DNA from: Rhodospirillaceae bacterium
GTDB taxonomy: Bacteria; Pseudomonadota; Alphaproteobacteria; CACIAM-22H2
Direction: 5' to 3'
Length of the DNA: 64,000 bases
Assembly (NCBI GenBank): GCA_022843945.1
Contig: JALHMR010000021.1
Span: 1 to 64,000, forward strand
Made by a program: the position numbers and the translations under genes. The notes below the pieces were generated by a model that worked only from the letters and a program-made list of their open reading frames with translations, ran no database searches and was not told the DNA's origin. This document shows positions 27,714 to 35,665 of this stretch, in pieces (the stretch's first letter is position 1; the number at the start of each line of letters is the position of its first letter).

Positions 27714-28613
27714 TTAGATCGATTGCACCGTCAACCAACTCCAAATGCGATGCCAGAAACTCCCGTTTTGCGGCGCGGCCTCGTTGACTGCCACGATGCG
27801 CGACATGTGCTTCCGGATATCGAATGTCGGATCGCCGGTCTCGTTCGCCGGATGATGCGGGCACGGCCGATCTGCGAGCGCCGCCATCCGGGCACTCAGG
27901 GAAACTGTTCCGCGATTGCCGTCATATTCGAGATAGACGAACTCGGCGGGTTTGGGAAACCAAGGTGTCAGAATCTGCGCGACCAGTCCGACCGCCGTTG
28001 AGGCCAGCACGCCGTTCGACCAGACAACCTGCGGGCGCGCACCAGCCGCGCCGTACTTCTCGGCTTCTCGCGCCAGCCGTTCGTCCGTGATGAGCCCGCA
28101 ACAACGCAAGCATGGCTTGCCCGGCATCGACAAGATGACTTGGCCGGCGACCAAAAAATGGCGGGGCGCGACTTCATGCACATCCATGCCGATATCGATA
28201 TAGGGTATCAAATGGCGTCGGGCGAAACGTTCAAGTTGGTCGCGCTCCTTGAAGGAGTCGACCGCGCCAACGATGACGTTGCAGCGTCTTAGCGCGTCGA
28301 TGGCGTCATGCCAGCTACCGCGCACGGGATGAATCCGCGCCAGCGGCTGAAGCCCCTTGATGACGCGCTCCGCAATCAGAACTTTGGCCAGCTCCCGCTC
28401 CACATCGGCCAAAGTGCCGCCGATAAGCCTGTTGGTGTTGGTCAGGTCGATATGATCGGGATCGACCGGGACGTACCCACCGATTCCAATATGTGCCGTC
28501 TGCTGCGCTGCGTGGGAGCCGCCGCCGCCAATGCCTACGAGGCCGATGGTTGCGGCCTCGAGGATCGCTTCGCTGTCAGGCCCGAGGAAGCTTTGGCGAG
28601 CAAGCCGTGTCAT
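27714..28613 (-). CDS. E1-like (ThiF/MoeB) activating enzyme of a ubiquitin-like system
   Basis: A 299-residue ThiF-fold adenylyltransferase. The nucleotide loop is GIGGGGSH (27-34), followed by HIDLTNTNR (54-62) as in E1 enzymes. A C168-x-x-C171-C172 cluster and C251-P-H-H suggest a zinc site. It would adenylate the C-terminal glycine of the ubiquitin-like protein. The start overlaps the JAB gene in ATGA. It is the last gene of the four-gene minus-strand operon. The catalytic cysteine is not obvious; C111 and the CxxCC region are the only candidates. Confidence 0.9.
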   Translation of the reverse strand: MTRLARQSFLGPDSEAILEAATIGLVGIGGGGSHAAQQTAHIGIGGYVPVDPDHIDLTNTNRLIGGTLADVERELAKVLIAERVIKGLQPLARIHPVRGSWHDAIDALRRCNVIVGAVDSFKERDQLERFARRHLIPYIDIGMDVHEVAPRHFLVAGQVILSMPGKPCLRCCGLITDERLAREAEKYGAAGARPQVVWSNGVLASTAVGLVAQILTPWFPKPAEFVYLEYDGNRGTVSLSARMAALADRPCPHHPANETGDPTFDIRKHMSRIVAVNEAAPQNGSFWHRIWSWLTVQSI

Positions 28614-29113
28614 GCAGCGCTCCAATGGCGCGTTGGCATACCGACTTCTGTGAATTCGGTGATCGGAAGGTATGCCCGTCTCCGCTCGACCCACATCTGG
28701 CCGCGAGCGGAATCGCTGCTGAGCACGATCGCGCCGTGCGGCATCTGCGGTGCGACCTTGAAGAAGTCGGGTATGAACTTCGCGTTCTCGCGGATGTCGA
28801 CCCCGCTGAACTGTGGAAAACCGCGACCTCCGTGGGAGTGTACGTGGAAGAGCGCGATGCCCGCCTGCATCGCCCATTGCAGCGCGCCACGGATCGCGTT
28901 CGGCCCCATCATCGCGCCGACCGAGGGATCGCGCAGGTAGTCTTGGTCTGCGACCGGCCGATAATCGCGGGCGAGGACGAGCAGATCGTCGCCGTCGGCG
29001 GAGAGGCCGGCCGAGATGAAGCCGACGCGCTCATGCGCGAACGGATGCCGACGATGCAGGTCTTGTCTCACCGTAGCCGCCAGCGCCACCGTGATCTTGA
29101 AATGCACTTTCAT
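28610..29113 (-). CDS. JAB/MPN-domain metallopeptidase (deubiquitinase-like)
   Basis: A 167-residue JAMM protease. An N-terminal glutamate (E28 in ERVGFISAG) is followed by H92-S-H94-x8-S103-x-x-D106, the zinc-binding JAMM motif. In bacterial ubiquitin-like operons it trims the precursor tail and can remove conjugates. The ubiquitin-like protein here ends GGSS, so removal of two residues would expose GG. It overlaps both the E2 and the E1 genes by 4 bp. Confidence 0.92.
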   Translation of the reverse strand: MKVHFKITVALAATVRQDLHRRHPFAHERVGFISAGLSADGDDLLVLARDYRPVADQDYLRDPSVGAMMGPNAIRGALQWAMQAGIALFHVHSHGGRGFPQFSGVDIRENAKFIPDFFKVAPQMPHGAIVLSSDSARGQMWVERRRAYLPITEFTEVGMPTRHWSAA

Positions 29114-29439
29114 GCGACGGCCCGCAGATGGGCGCAGAGCATGGCGGTCCAGCTCAGCGTGGCCGCGACATCCTTCCAGGACGGTGCCCACCAAGACTTT
29201 CCCGCGACATAGTGCTGCGCCCAATTGTTGCCGCGTCCCCCAATCTGGCGCTCGAAGAACAGCCGGGTCGCATAGCCGCTATGGGCCTGCGGCACGAGGA
29301 GCAGGTTCATGGTCTCGTCGCGTCCCGCTGCTTTGAATCTGAACTCCGGCAGCAGCACGGCAGGCTGGCCGCCCTCTTGGAGGAGGACGGCCTTGTCATG
29401 CAGCGCCTGCATGCGCTGCATTTCTGTTGCCGCATCCAT
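29110..29439 (-). CDS. E2-like protein of the ubiquitin-like system (Prok-E2 family E type)
   Basis: A 109-residue protein between the multi-ubiquitin and JAB genes. It is assigned as E2-like by position and by the LPEFRF, HSGYATRLFF and WAQHY pattern (H53, W73, H76). The start at 29439 overlaps the upstream stop (TGATG); an in-frame ATG at 29457 is the alternative. Its only cysteine is C102, seven residues from the end, so the usual mid-domain catalytic cysteine is absent or relocated. It is therefore either a non-canonical conjugating enzyme or an adaptor. Confidence 0.75.
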   Translation of the reverse strand: MDAATEMQRMQALHDKAVLLQEGGQPAVLLPEFRFKAAGRDETMNLLLVPQAHSGYATRLFFERQIGGRGNNWAQHYVAGKSWWAPSWKDVAATLSWTAMLCAHLRAVA

Positions 29440-30170
29440 CAGGACGATCCCCCGCACGGGACCTGGCTGAAGAACTTCATTCCATCCTTCACTCGCAACT
29501 TCGCATTGGGCTTCAGCAGCTCCAACTGGCCCTCAGCGTTGACCAGGTTGAGGAGGTAGCCCGGTTCGACGCCCAGCACTTCGATCAATTGTTCCGTGGA
29601 GTAGACGCCCGCCGGGATCTTCTTCTCGGCGCCATCGATGCAGACCGTGACGAGGCGCTTGCGGGTCCGCAGCCGTTCCGTCCCGGCGTCGCTCAACTTG
29701 ACGCGATCATCCGGGCCGAGGACCCGATCTTCCGCGTCCTCACGCTCCAGCACCAGAACATGGTCCTCATCGACATCCGCGACTTCGCGCAACGTTGGCT
29801 CGTTGATCGTCGGCGCTCCCCATTCGTAGCCGCGGCCATCCACCGTGAAGCGGAAGAGGCGGTCGCTCTTGAAGGCTCGGAACGCCTCGATGCCGGGCTT
29901 ACGGAGATCGACCGCCTCATCGAGGCCGATGGACCGCGTGCCGCGCCGGACGAGCTGGATCAAGACATGCTCGTCTGCCGGCACGAATCCGGCTTCCGTC
30001 AGAATCTGCCGGCCGTCCGGCACCGGGTCCTGGAACATCACCCGCGTATCGTTCACCACGGCGGCAAACGCGCCGCTGTCACCGCGCTCGGCGGCAGGTT
30101 CGGAGGCGGCGCTGCCCATCCGGTCCTCGGTGAGGGCGCCGCTCACGGCGCTGTCGTCATCGGTCCTCAT
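29439..30170 (-). CDS. Triple ubiquitin-like (multiubiquitin) protein
   Basis: A 243-residue protein: a charged N-terminal tail (1-34) followed by three tandem ubiquitin-like domains, at about 35-100, 104-170 and 172-236. Repeats two and three each begin with a strand of the F/V-T-V-x-I/V-D-G type and end in a hydrophobic strand. The C-terminus is C239-G-G-S-S243, so GG is masked by two residues that the JAB peptidase could remove. The start follows GAGG by 8 bp on the minus strand. It is the first gene of the operon and the probable modifier or storage polyprotein. Confidence 0.88.
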   Translation of the reverse strand: MRTDDDSAVSGALTEDRMGSAASEPAAERGDSGAFAAVVNDTRVMFQDPVPDGRQILTEAGFVPADEHVLIQLVRRGTRSIGLDEAVDLRKPGIEAFRAFKSDRLFRFTVDGRGYEWGAPTINEPTLREVADVDEDHVLVLEREDAEDRVLGPDDRVKLSDAGTERLRTRKRLVTVCIDGAEKKIPAGVYSTEQLIEVLGVEPGYLLNLVNAEGQLELLKPNAKLRVKDGMKFFSQVPCGGSS

Positions 30171-30225
30171 ATCGCGTACCTCGCTTTGCAAATCGTCGCG
30201 CCCACCCGGACCCGACCGTCTCGCA

Positions 30226-30300
30226 TAATTAACAGGGCGCGCTTGATAAATCAAGCAAACTCTATGCGCGCTTGATATTCGAAGCAAGACGGCGTAGAAA
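30226..30300. promoter_or_regulatory. Divergent promoters with two XRE-type operators
   Basis: The minus-strand promoter towards the ubiquitin-like operon has TTGATT (30254-30249), 17 bp, TAATTA (30231-30226). The plus-strand promoter towards the XRE gene has TTGATA (30272-30277), 17 bp, TAGAAA (30295-30300). Dyads GCTTGATAAATCAAGC (30241-30256) and GCTTGATATTCGAAGC (30270-30285) cover the two -35 boxes and lie 29 bp apart. A repressor bound here would control both directions. Confidence 0.7.
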
Positions 30301-30339
30301 ATTGAGTGGGATCAACATGTTCGGCGGGAGGCCACCGTC

Positions 30340-30732
30340 ATGCCGACACCTACCGAGAGGAGTTCCGTGAAAGTTACGTTGGGTCAGTATCTCGCGTCGA
30401 TTCGTGCCGATCGCCGCCTGTCGCTACGCCAGGTCGAGGAAGCCACTAACAGGGAAGTCTCAAACGCCTATCTCAGCCAAATCGAAAACGACCGGATTCA
30501 GCAGCCGTCGCCTCACATTCTCCACGCCTTGGCGGAGCTCTATAAGGCCGACTACGAACGCCTGATGGAGATGGCGGGTTATATCGCGCCGAACAAGGCG
30601 CGCGCAGCCGATCAGCGTCATGGCCGTGTCGCCACGTTCGCCGAGCACAATCTGACCTCGGAAGAGGAGGCGGAATTGATGGAGTACCTCCAATTCATTC
30701 GCAGCAGGAAACGCCCGAATGACAAAGGCTGA
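30340..30732 (+). CDS. XRE-family transcriptional repressor
   Basis: A 130-residue protein with an N-terminal XRE helix-turn-helix (LGQYLASIRADRRLSLRQVE, then SNAYLSQIENDRIQQPS). The start ATG follows GGGAGG by 8 bp. It overlaps the ImmA/IrrE gene by 14 bp, forming the classical repressor-antirepressor protease pair, and is divergent from the ubiquitin-like operon. The two dyads at 30241-30285 are the likely operators. It probably represses itself and the operon until cleaved or displaced. Confidence 0.9.
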   Translation: MPTPTERSSVKVTLGQYLASIRADRRLSLRQVEEATNREVSNAYLSQIENDRIQQPSPHILHALAELYKADYERLMEMAGYIAPNKARAADQRHGRVATFAEHNLTSEEEAELMEYLQFIRSRKRPNDKG

Positions 30733-31660
30733 CGACAGCAGTCTCGATCCCGACCAGCGCCGCGCGGTCGAGGAGCGGGCGAAACAGCTCCTTGACCGCG
30801 CCGCCGCCTGGGGTCGATTTCCGACTCCCATCGAAGACATTCTTGGTGCTGCGCAAGTGGTCGTCGCCCCGACCAGCGCGTTCGATCCGGTCCAGATCAT
30901 GGCCTATCTGCGCCGCAAGGCGGCGGATGCGGCCGCGACGCTCAAATCCGCTATCTCGAAAGTCTTTGGCATCTGTGACGCGGAAGAACATGTCATCCAT
31001 ATCGACGACACGGTTTCCGAATCGAAGCAGACCTTCCTCAAGCTGCACGAAACCGGACATCATGAGCTGCCGACCCACCGCAAGCTCTTTCGGTTCTTCC
31101 AGGACTGCGAGAAGACCTTGGCACCGGAAATCTCCGACCTATTCGAGCGCGAGGCCAATAATTTCGCCCGCTTCGCCCTTTTCCAGGGCGGCAAGTTCGG
31201 CGAGGTCGCTGCCGACTACGATATGGAGATCAAGACGCCGATGAAGCTCGCCAAGAAGTTCGGCGCCTCAATCTACGCCGCCTGCCGCGAGTTTGCGCGA
31301 ACGCATCACCGAGCCTGCGTCGTCTATGTTCTGGAACCGATCCAGTATGCGCCCGGCGCCGGCGCCCAAGCGGCGGTACGCCGGATCGAACCGTCCATAT
31401 CTTACGAGGCGCAGTTCGGCTCCCCGATCGATACCGTCATCACGCTGGATCACCCGTTGGGCCGCCTCCTTCCCATTGGGCGGCGCATGACGCGGCCGAC
31501 CACGCTGTCGATCAAGGATCGCAATGGCGTTGCCCATGAATGCGTCGCGGAAGCCTTCGACACGACGTTTAATGTCGTCATCCTTCTTTATCCCGTGAAG
31601 GCATTGACAGCTTCTACCGTGATCCTGCCCGCCGGGTTTCAGGTGCGCCCGGCCTTGTAG
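30719..31660 (+). CDS. ImmA/IrrE-type metallopeptidase
   Basis: A 313-residue protein with the zinc motif HETGH at about residues 110-114 and the downstream REANNFARF segment (the third ligand region) seen in ImmA/IrrE proteases. The C-terminal 120 residues are extra. In ICEBs1 the ImmA protease cleaves the ImmR repressor on stress. Overlap with the XRE gene suggests the same partnership here, with the ubiquitin-like operon as one output. The regulatory role is inferred. Confidence 0.9.
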   Translation: MTKADDSSLDPDQRRAVEERAKQLLDRAAAWGRFPTPIEDILGAAQVVVAPTSAFDPVQIMAYLRRKAADAAATLKSAISKVFGICDAEEHVIHIDDTVSESKQTFLKLHETGHHELPTHRKLFRFFQDCEKTLAPEISDLFEREANNFARFALFQGGKFGEVAADYDMEIKTPMKLAKKFGASIYAACREFARTHHRACVVYVLEPIQYAPGAGAQAAVRRIEPSISYEAQFGSPIDTVITLDHPLGRLLPIGRRMTRPTTLSIKDRNGVAHECVAEAFDTTFNVVILLYPVKALTASTVILPAGFQVRPAL

Positions 31661-31683
31661 CGGGGGGATAGAACGGGGACAAA

Positions 31684-31703
31684 AGCGGCCGCTTCCGGCC
31701 GCT
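31684..31703. repeat. Perfect hairpin between the ImmA/IrrE gene and the next gene
   Basis: AGCGGCCG and CGGCCGCT flank the 4-base loop CTTC. It lies in the 58-bp gap before the gene at 31719 and lacks a T-run. It may be a processing or attenuation hairpin, or an operator. Confidence 0.5.
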
Positions 31704-31718
31704 AGGGACAAGGCAGCG

Positions 31719-32660
31719 ATGCTGGAAGCCACGCCAGAAGAAACCGACCAGATTGTTAGCTACATGGCGTCGCAGGCGCCCGATCTGACCGTCGAGTTTC
31801 TGCAGAAAGTCTATTCCGAAAACGTCCTCGACCATCGCCATGACGTGTGGGACGTGCATACCAATGTCGATCGCTGGTGGGTCATCACGAACCCCACCAA
31901 CCTCTATTCCCAAGCGCAGTTCCCGAACATGGATCTCGCCCTCACCTTCCATGTGGGCCTCTGCCTGCGCATCCCGCGCAGCGAAAAGCCGAAGCTGGGC
32001 GATTTACCGGTCGAACCGTTCATGCAGTGCTTCCGCTATCTTTCCGAAGCGTCCGACGCCCTGTCGCATGCCCAAGAGGTTGCGGACTATCAGGCCATCG
32101 GAGTGCGTTGCCGGGAGTCACTGCTCGCTTTCATCGACGCCGCGCAGAAAGTTGTTCCCTGGACCGCTGCTGATCCGCCCAAACGAGCCGATTTCAAAGC
32201 ATGGGTTGATCATGTTTGCGGGACCGTCCTCTCCGGCCCGTCACAAAAGGATCGCCGCCAGCTCTTCAAGACGTTGCTCGACAGCGCCTGGGGCTTCTCG
32301 AATTGGCTGACCCATACGAAAAGCTCGAAATGGCACGACGCGGAAGCCGCGACATCCACGACCGAACACGCCGTTTCGCTCTGCATCTCTGCTGTCATTC
32401 AACATATTCGCGGCGTTCCCGAAGCCTGTCCCGCTTGCGGATCGCATCGGTTGTCGCCTCAGCGCGCGGTCGATCCACAAAGCCCCGAGATCGAATGGGA
32501 GAGGCCGGCCTGCATGAAGTGCGATTGGGTCGGCACGCCGGTCCGTATCAACCGGGTACCGGGCATGTTGTCCGCGACGGATTCGCCGCCGCCCGAGGGC
32601 GAGTGCATTGTTCCGACGGTCCCGCTCCGGCAATTGGACAGACCCGGACAACCGAAGTAA
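31719..32660 (+). CDS. Hypothetical protein with C-terminal zinc ribbon
   Basis: A 313-residue protein with helical N-terminal 220 residues of no recognised family. A C-terminal zinc ribbon has CPACGSHRL and CMKCDWVG (about residues 232-270), followed by a proline-rich tail. It is downstream of the XRE-ImmA pair and probably in the same transcript. It converges with the HNH-type gene, 6 bp apart. The function is unknown; membership of the ubiquitin-like module is possible but unproven. Confidence 0.7.
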   Translation: MLEATPEETDQIVSYMASQAPDLTVEFLQKVYSENVLDHRHDVWDVHTNVDRWWVITNPTNLYSQAQFPNMDLALTFHVGLCLRIPRSEKPKLGDLPVEPFMQCFRYLSEASDALSHAQEVADYQAIGVRCRESLLAFIDAAQKVVPWTAADPPKRADFKAWVDHVCGTVLSGPSQKDRRQLFKTLLDSAWGFSNWLTHTKSSKWHDAEAATSTTEHAVSLCISAVIQHIRGVPEACPACGSHRLSPQRAVDPQSPEIEWERPACMKCDWVGTPVRINRVPGMLSATDSPPPEGECIVPTVPLRQLDRPGQPK

Positions 32661-32666
32661 CGGCGG

Positions 32667-33770
32667 CTACGCCAGCTTTCTGTAGGCGTCCGCAAGCTCC
32701 GCGGCATGATCGAGCTGAAGTTGGCGATATGCCGTATCGCCCGCGCCGGGCTCCTTCGGGTCAACCCATTCATATCTCAGCGCGTTAAACAGCCGGATCT
32801 GAATGTCGTAGATGCTCGCCGCGATATCCTTCTGCATTGCGCAGTCGCCGCCCACCACCGCGTCGAACTCGATCGACGCGGAAGGGTCGGCGATCACCTC
32901 GACCCGATCCATAAACTGACGAAACAACGCCCCTTGGCGGCTCTGTCCCTGCAATGTCCGCTCATACAGACGCGAATCGAAAGCATTGGTGTGACCATAG
33001 AACCCGCCCTTGAAAGACGGGTCATCGGAAGGCAGCCTGATCGGCTGATAAAGCCACACGACCGGCTTGAAGAGCTTCAGATCGGTGACCGGATTGCTGA
33101 TCTCGGCGGCGTATCCGATGCCGTCGAGTTTCAGCATCCCGCTGTTTTCGCCGCCCATCAAAAGCGTCATCGATTGCGGATGCGGCATGCCGCAGCCTCG
33201 TGAACAGAAGAAATCAGCCGATACGTTCAGGAGCAGAATGTCGTTGATGCGGCAGCCGAAGCAACTCGGCATGTCGTTGAAGATGAGACTGTCGCCGCCC
33301 AACAGGTTGATGCCCTTGTTGTCGCTGTCGAAGACATATACCGCCAGCATCCGGTCTTTCTGTGCGACACGGGTGGATATGTGGAAGTGCGGCGTGATCG
33401 CGACGGGATGATTTTCGATCATATGGCGCGTCAGCCAAACGCCGATCCGCACTTTATCAAGCCAATCCAGAAGCGCCACGTAGGCAGACGCTGGCAAGGT
33501 TTCGCGCCGCTGCAACGCTGCCACATAGGTCTTAATTTGCGCTTCAAGCGCCGCATATTTGTTATTGCATCCGTCGCAGGCTGGGGCGACGAAATTCGAC
33601 CAGGAATATCGGATGGGCGCTTTGTCTTTCTTGAAGTTCTGGCCGAAAGTCACCACGCGAAGCGGATCGCCGGTCATTTCAAGAAGCCAATAGGGGATTA
33701 CATGCTCTCGCGTTTTGTCGTTCGGAGCGCAGCCGCAGAAGATGCAGAGCCTATTTTCGGATAGAGACAT
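32667..33770 (-). CDS. HNH-endonuclease-like protein
   Basis: A 367-residue protein. The N-terminus has CIFCG, REHVIPYWLL and APACDGCNNKY, the CxxC..H..CxxCNN arrangement of HNH nucleases with structural zinc. The rest is unassigned and cysteine-containing (CSRGCG). An upstream in-frame GTG at 33782 is an alternative start. It faces the zinc-ribbon gene. It may be a nuclease effector of the neighbouring module or a stand-alone defence gene. Confidence 0.75.
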   Translation of the reverse strand: MSLSENRLCIFCGCAPNDKTREHVIPYWLLEMTGDPLRVVTFGQNFKKDKAPIRYSWSNFVAPACDGCNNKYAALEAQIKTYVAALQRRETLPASAYVALLDWLDKVRIGVWLTRHMIENHPVAITPHFHISTRVAQKDRMLAVYVFDSDNKGINLLGGDSLIFNDMPSCFGCRINDILLLNVSADFFCSRGCGMPHPQSMTLLMGGENSGMLKLDGIGYAAEISNPVTDLKLFKPVVWLYQPIRLPSDDPSFKGGFYGHTNAFDSRLYERTLQGQSRQGALFRQFMDRVEVIADPSASIEFDAVVGGDCAMQKDIAASIYDIQIRLFNALRYEWVDPKEPGAGDTAYRQLQLDHAAELADAYRKLA

Positions 33771-34407
33771 TTCTAGTTCCACAGCCGACGTTACAAACTA
33801 GCATGATCGCAAAGCGAGGCACGAGCGCCCTGCTGCCGACGCTCCAATTTGCCTGCCGGTCACACAGCTATCGTCGATCACCTCGTCATTCTCGTGCCCA
33901 ACGCCACGACTTCGCTTTGGCACCAGCACGGCCAGTTGCAGCGCTTGAAGCGCTCCGTTGCGATTTCCGGAAGTTTCGCCCAGCCAAATCCAGCCGCAGG
34001 CGCACGAACGCCCTGTTGACGCGGAAGGGAAGGGGGCGGCGGCTCCTGGCGATAGGGGTGCCGCTATCGCACATGACTCGGCTTTCGCGTCTTTTCGGCT
34101 CCGGGCGCGTCTTGATGACGACAGGGGCAGACATGCTTCTCCATCTCCGTCGCAGGACCAGTCCCTGCTCTTTGGCGATGACCTATGGGCGTCGTCGTCC
34201 CCTGGTGAAACCGTCGCGTCAGACTTTTTTCCCCTGCGCCTGCGGCGCATTCCTCGCGGACGCTGCGCTCCAAAAAAGTCCTCCGCTCAGGTCCTTCGCT
34301 GCGCTGCGGCCCCTCCATTTCATTCCGGGGTTCACGGGTCCGAGCGCGCCCATGAACGGTCCGCCATCGCAGGGGATGGTCCCCGCGACAGATTAGGAGA
34401 TCGAATC
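33771..34407. other. Long gene-free region before the transfer genes
   Basis: About 640 bp without a supported gene; open frames here are arginine-rich and lack start signals. It contains an inverted repeat GACTTTTTT (34222-34230) / AAAAAAGTC (34272-34280). A 23-bp segment at 34290-34312 matches 19 of 23 bases of 23823-23845 inside the ardC-upstream repeat. It ends with AGGAG before the DUF736 start. A regulatory or replication-related role is suspected. Confidence 0.5.
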
Positions 34408-34734
34408 ATGCCTGCCATCGGATACGTCACCAAGCAGTCGTCCGGCGCCTATAAGGGCCAGCTCAAGACCGTCAGCATCCGCGCCGACATCGACATCGTT
34501 CCCAACACCGCCAAGACCGCCGACACCCAACCCGATTTCCGCGTCCTGACGCAGGGCGTCGAGATCGGCGCGGGCTGGACCCGGCTGGGCGAAACTTCCG
34601 GCAAACCCTACGTGAGCTTGAGCCTCGCCGCGCCGGAGTTCGGACCGCGCAAGCTGTACGCCAATCTCGGCCGCGCGGCGGGACATGAATCGGCGGACGA
34701 GGTCTATGCCGTGATCTGGAACCCGGCCGACTGA
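34408..34734 (+). CDS. DUF736 protein (first copy)
   Basis: A 108-residue single-domain protein with the DUF736 pattern: IGYVTKQSSGAYKGQLKTVSI, an F-V beta core, and WTRLGETSGKPYVSLSL. AGGAG precedes the ATG by about 8 bp. DUF736 proteins occur almost only on conjugative plasmids and ICEs beside trb genes, with unknown function. A strong terminator follows. A second, divergent copy lies at 51176 at the other end of the transfer block. Confidence 0.92.
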   Translation: MPAIGYVTKQSSGAYKGQLKTVSIRADIDIVPNTAKTADTQPDFRVLTQGVEIGAGWTRLGETSGKPYVSLSLAAPEFGPRKLYANLGRAAGHESADEVYAVIWNPAD

Positions 34735-34746
34735 CCGGCACCTCGC

Positions 34747-34777
34747 GCCCCCGCGCCTCGCGGCGCGGGGGCTTTTT
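34747..34777 (+). terminator. Rho-independent terminator after DUF736
   Basis: A perfect 11-bp stem GCCCCCGCGCC (34747-34757) / GGCGCGGGGGC (34762-34772), loop TCGC, followed by TTTTT. Confidence 0.95.
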
Positions 34778-34920
34778 CTGTGCTCGCAGCAAGAGCGGTC
34801 GAATTTACGACGACTCGCCTGCGACTCTGCCGCACTTGCGCTCAATTTGCCTTTATCGCGCTCAGGGGGCGGCGAAGTTTGCTGTCGCCGCTTGCCTTCA
34901 GAAAACTGGAGGTCATGCTC

Positions 34921-35148
34921 ATGAGCGAACAATCGAAGCGGGCCAACAACGGTAAGACAGAAAGCCCGTTCCTCAACACCCGGCAAGCAGGCGACTACGT
35001 GAAGTTGTCGCCGCGCACGCTCGAGAAAAAGCGCGTCACAGGCGACGGCCCGCGCTTTCGCAAGCACGGACGATACGTGTTCTATCATATCGACGCACTC
35101 GATGCGTGGTCGCGAGAACGTGAACAGGCATCCACCTCGGGTGTTTGA
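34921..35148 (+). CDS. rdfS: AlpA/RdfS-like excisionase (recombination directionality factor)
   Basis: A 75-residue winged-helix protein of the MerR/AlpA excisionase type (LNTRQAGDYVKLSPRTLEKK and GPRFRKHGRYVFYHIDALDAW). GGAGGT ends 7 bp before the ATG at 34921. An earlier ATG at 34915 is too close to it. It overlaps traF, the same order as rdfS-traF in the Mesorhizobium symbiosis ICE. There RdfS switches the integrase from integration to excision, activated by FseA. The assignment rests on family and gene order. Confidence 0.82.
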   Translation: MSEQSKRANNGKTESPFLNTRQAGDYVKLSPRTLEKKRVTGDGPRFRKHGRYVFYHIDALDAWSREREQASTSGV

Positions 35149-35665
35149 CCCTACGCGCGCTTCACCGTACCGGCGCTCGGTCCTTACGCTCGCATCACTC
35201 GCGCTCGGGCTGATCGGGCTCGCGATGCTCGCCGATCCCGCGCCGCGCCTGGTCTGGAATGCCTCAGCCAGCGCGCCACGCGGACTCTATCTGATAACGC
35301 CAACCGTCGCGGTCGCACGCGGCGACCTGGTGCTCGCCATGCTGCCGGACGCGTCGCGCCGCTTCGCGGCGGCGCGCGGCTACCTGCCTGATGGCGTGCC
35401 GATCCTCAAGCGGATCGCCGCCACGGCAGGTTCGGAGATTTGCACGGACGGTTATGCGATCACCGTCGCGGGGCGCACGCTTTCCCGCCTCGCGACGGAT
35501 CGGGCCGCGCGTCCGCTGCCGCTATGGCAGGGCTGCCGTGCGCTGGTTCTGAATGAAGTCTTCCTCCTGATGACCGACGTTCCGGACTCCTTCGACAGCC
35601 GCTATTTCGGGCCGGTTTCCACCACGCAAATCATTGGAAAGGCGACCCCGCTGTGGACCGAATGA
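35102..35665 (+). CDS. traF: TraF-type signal peptidase (S26 family) for pilin processing
   Basis: A 187-residue inner-membrane protein. An N-terminal membrane segment (LTLASLALGLIGLAML) is followed by the S26 serine motif SASAPRGLY near residue 57 and the lysine motif VPILKRIAATAG near 102. TraF matures the TrbC pilin. The ATG at 35102 overlaps rdfS by 47 bp; a later GTG at 35120 could be used. It overlaps the lytic transglycosylase by 4 bp. Confidence 0.88.
   Translation: MRGRENVNRHPPRVFDPTRASPYRRSVLTLASLALGLIGLAMLADPAPRLVWNASASAPRGLYLITPTVAVARGDLVLAMLPDASRRFAAARGYLPDGVPILKRIAATAGSEICTDGYAITVAGRTLSRLATDRAARPLPLWQGCRALVLNEVFLLMTDVPDSFDSRYFGPVSTTQIIGKATPLWTE

Noticed and set aside
33803-34396. 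A 197-codon plus-strand frame before DUF736
   Set aside because: Arg/Ser-rich with no domain and no start signal. The DNA instead shows repeats typical of a non-coding regulatory region.
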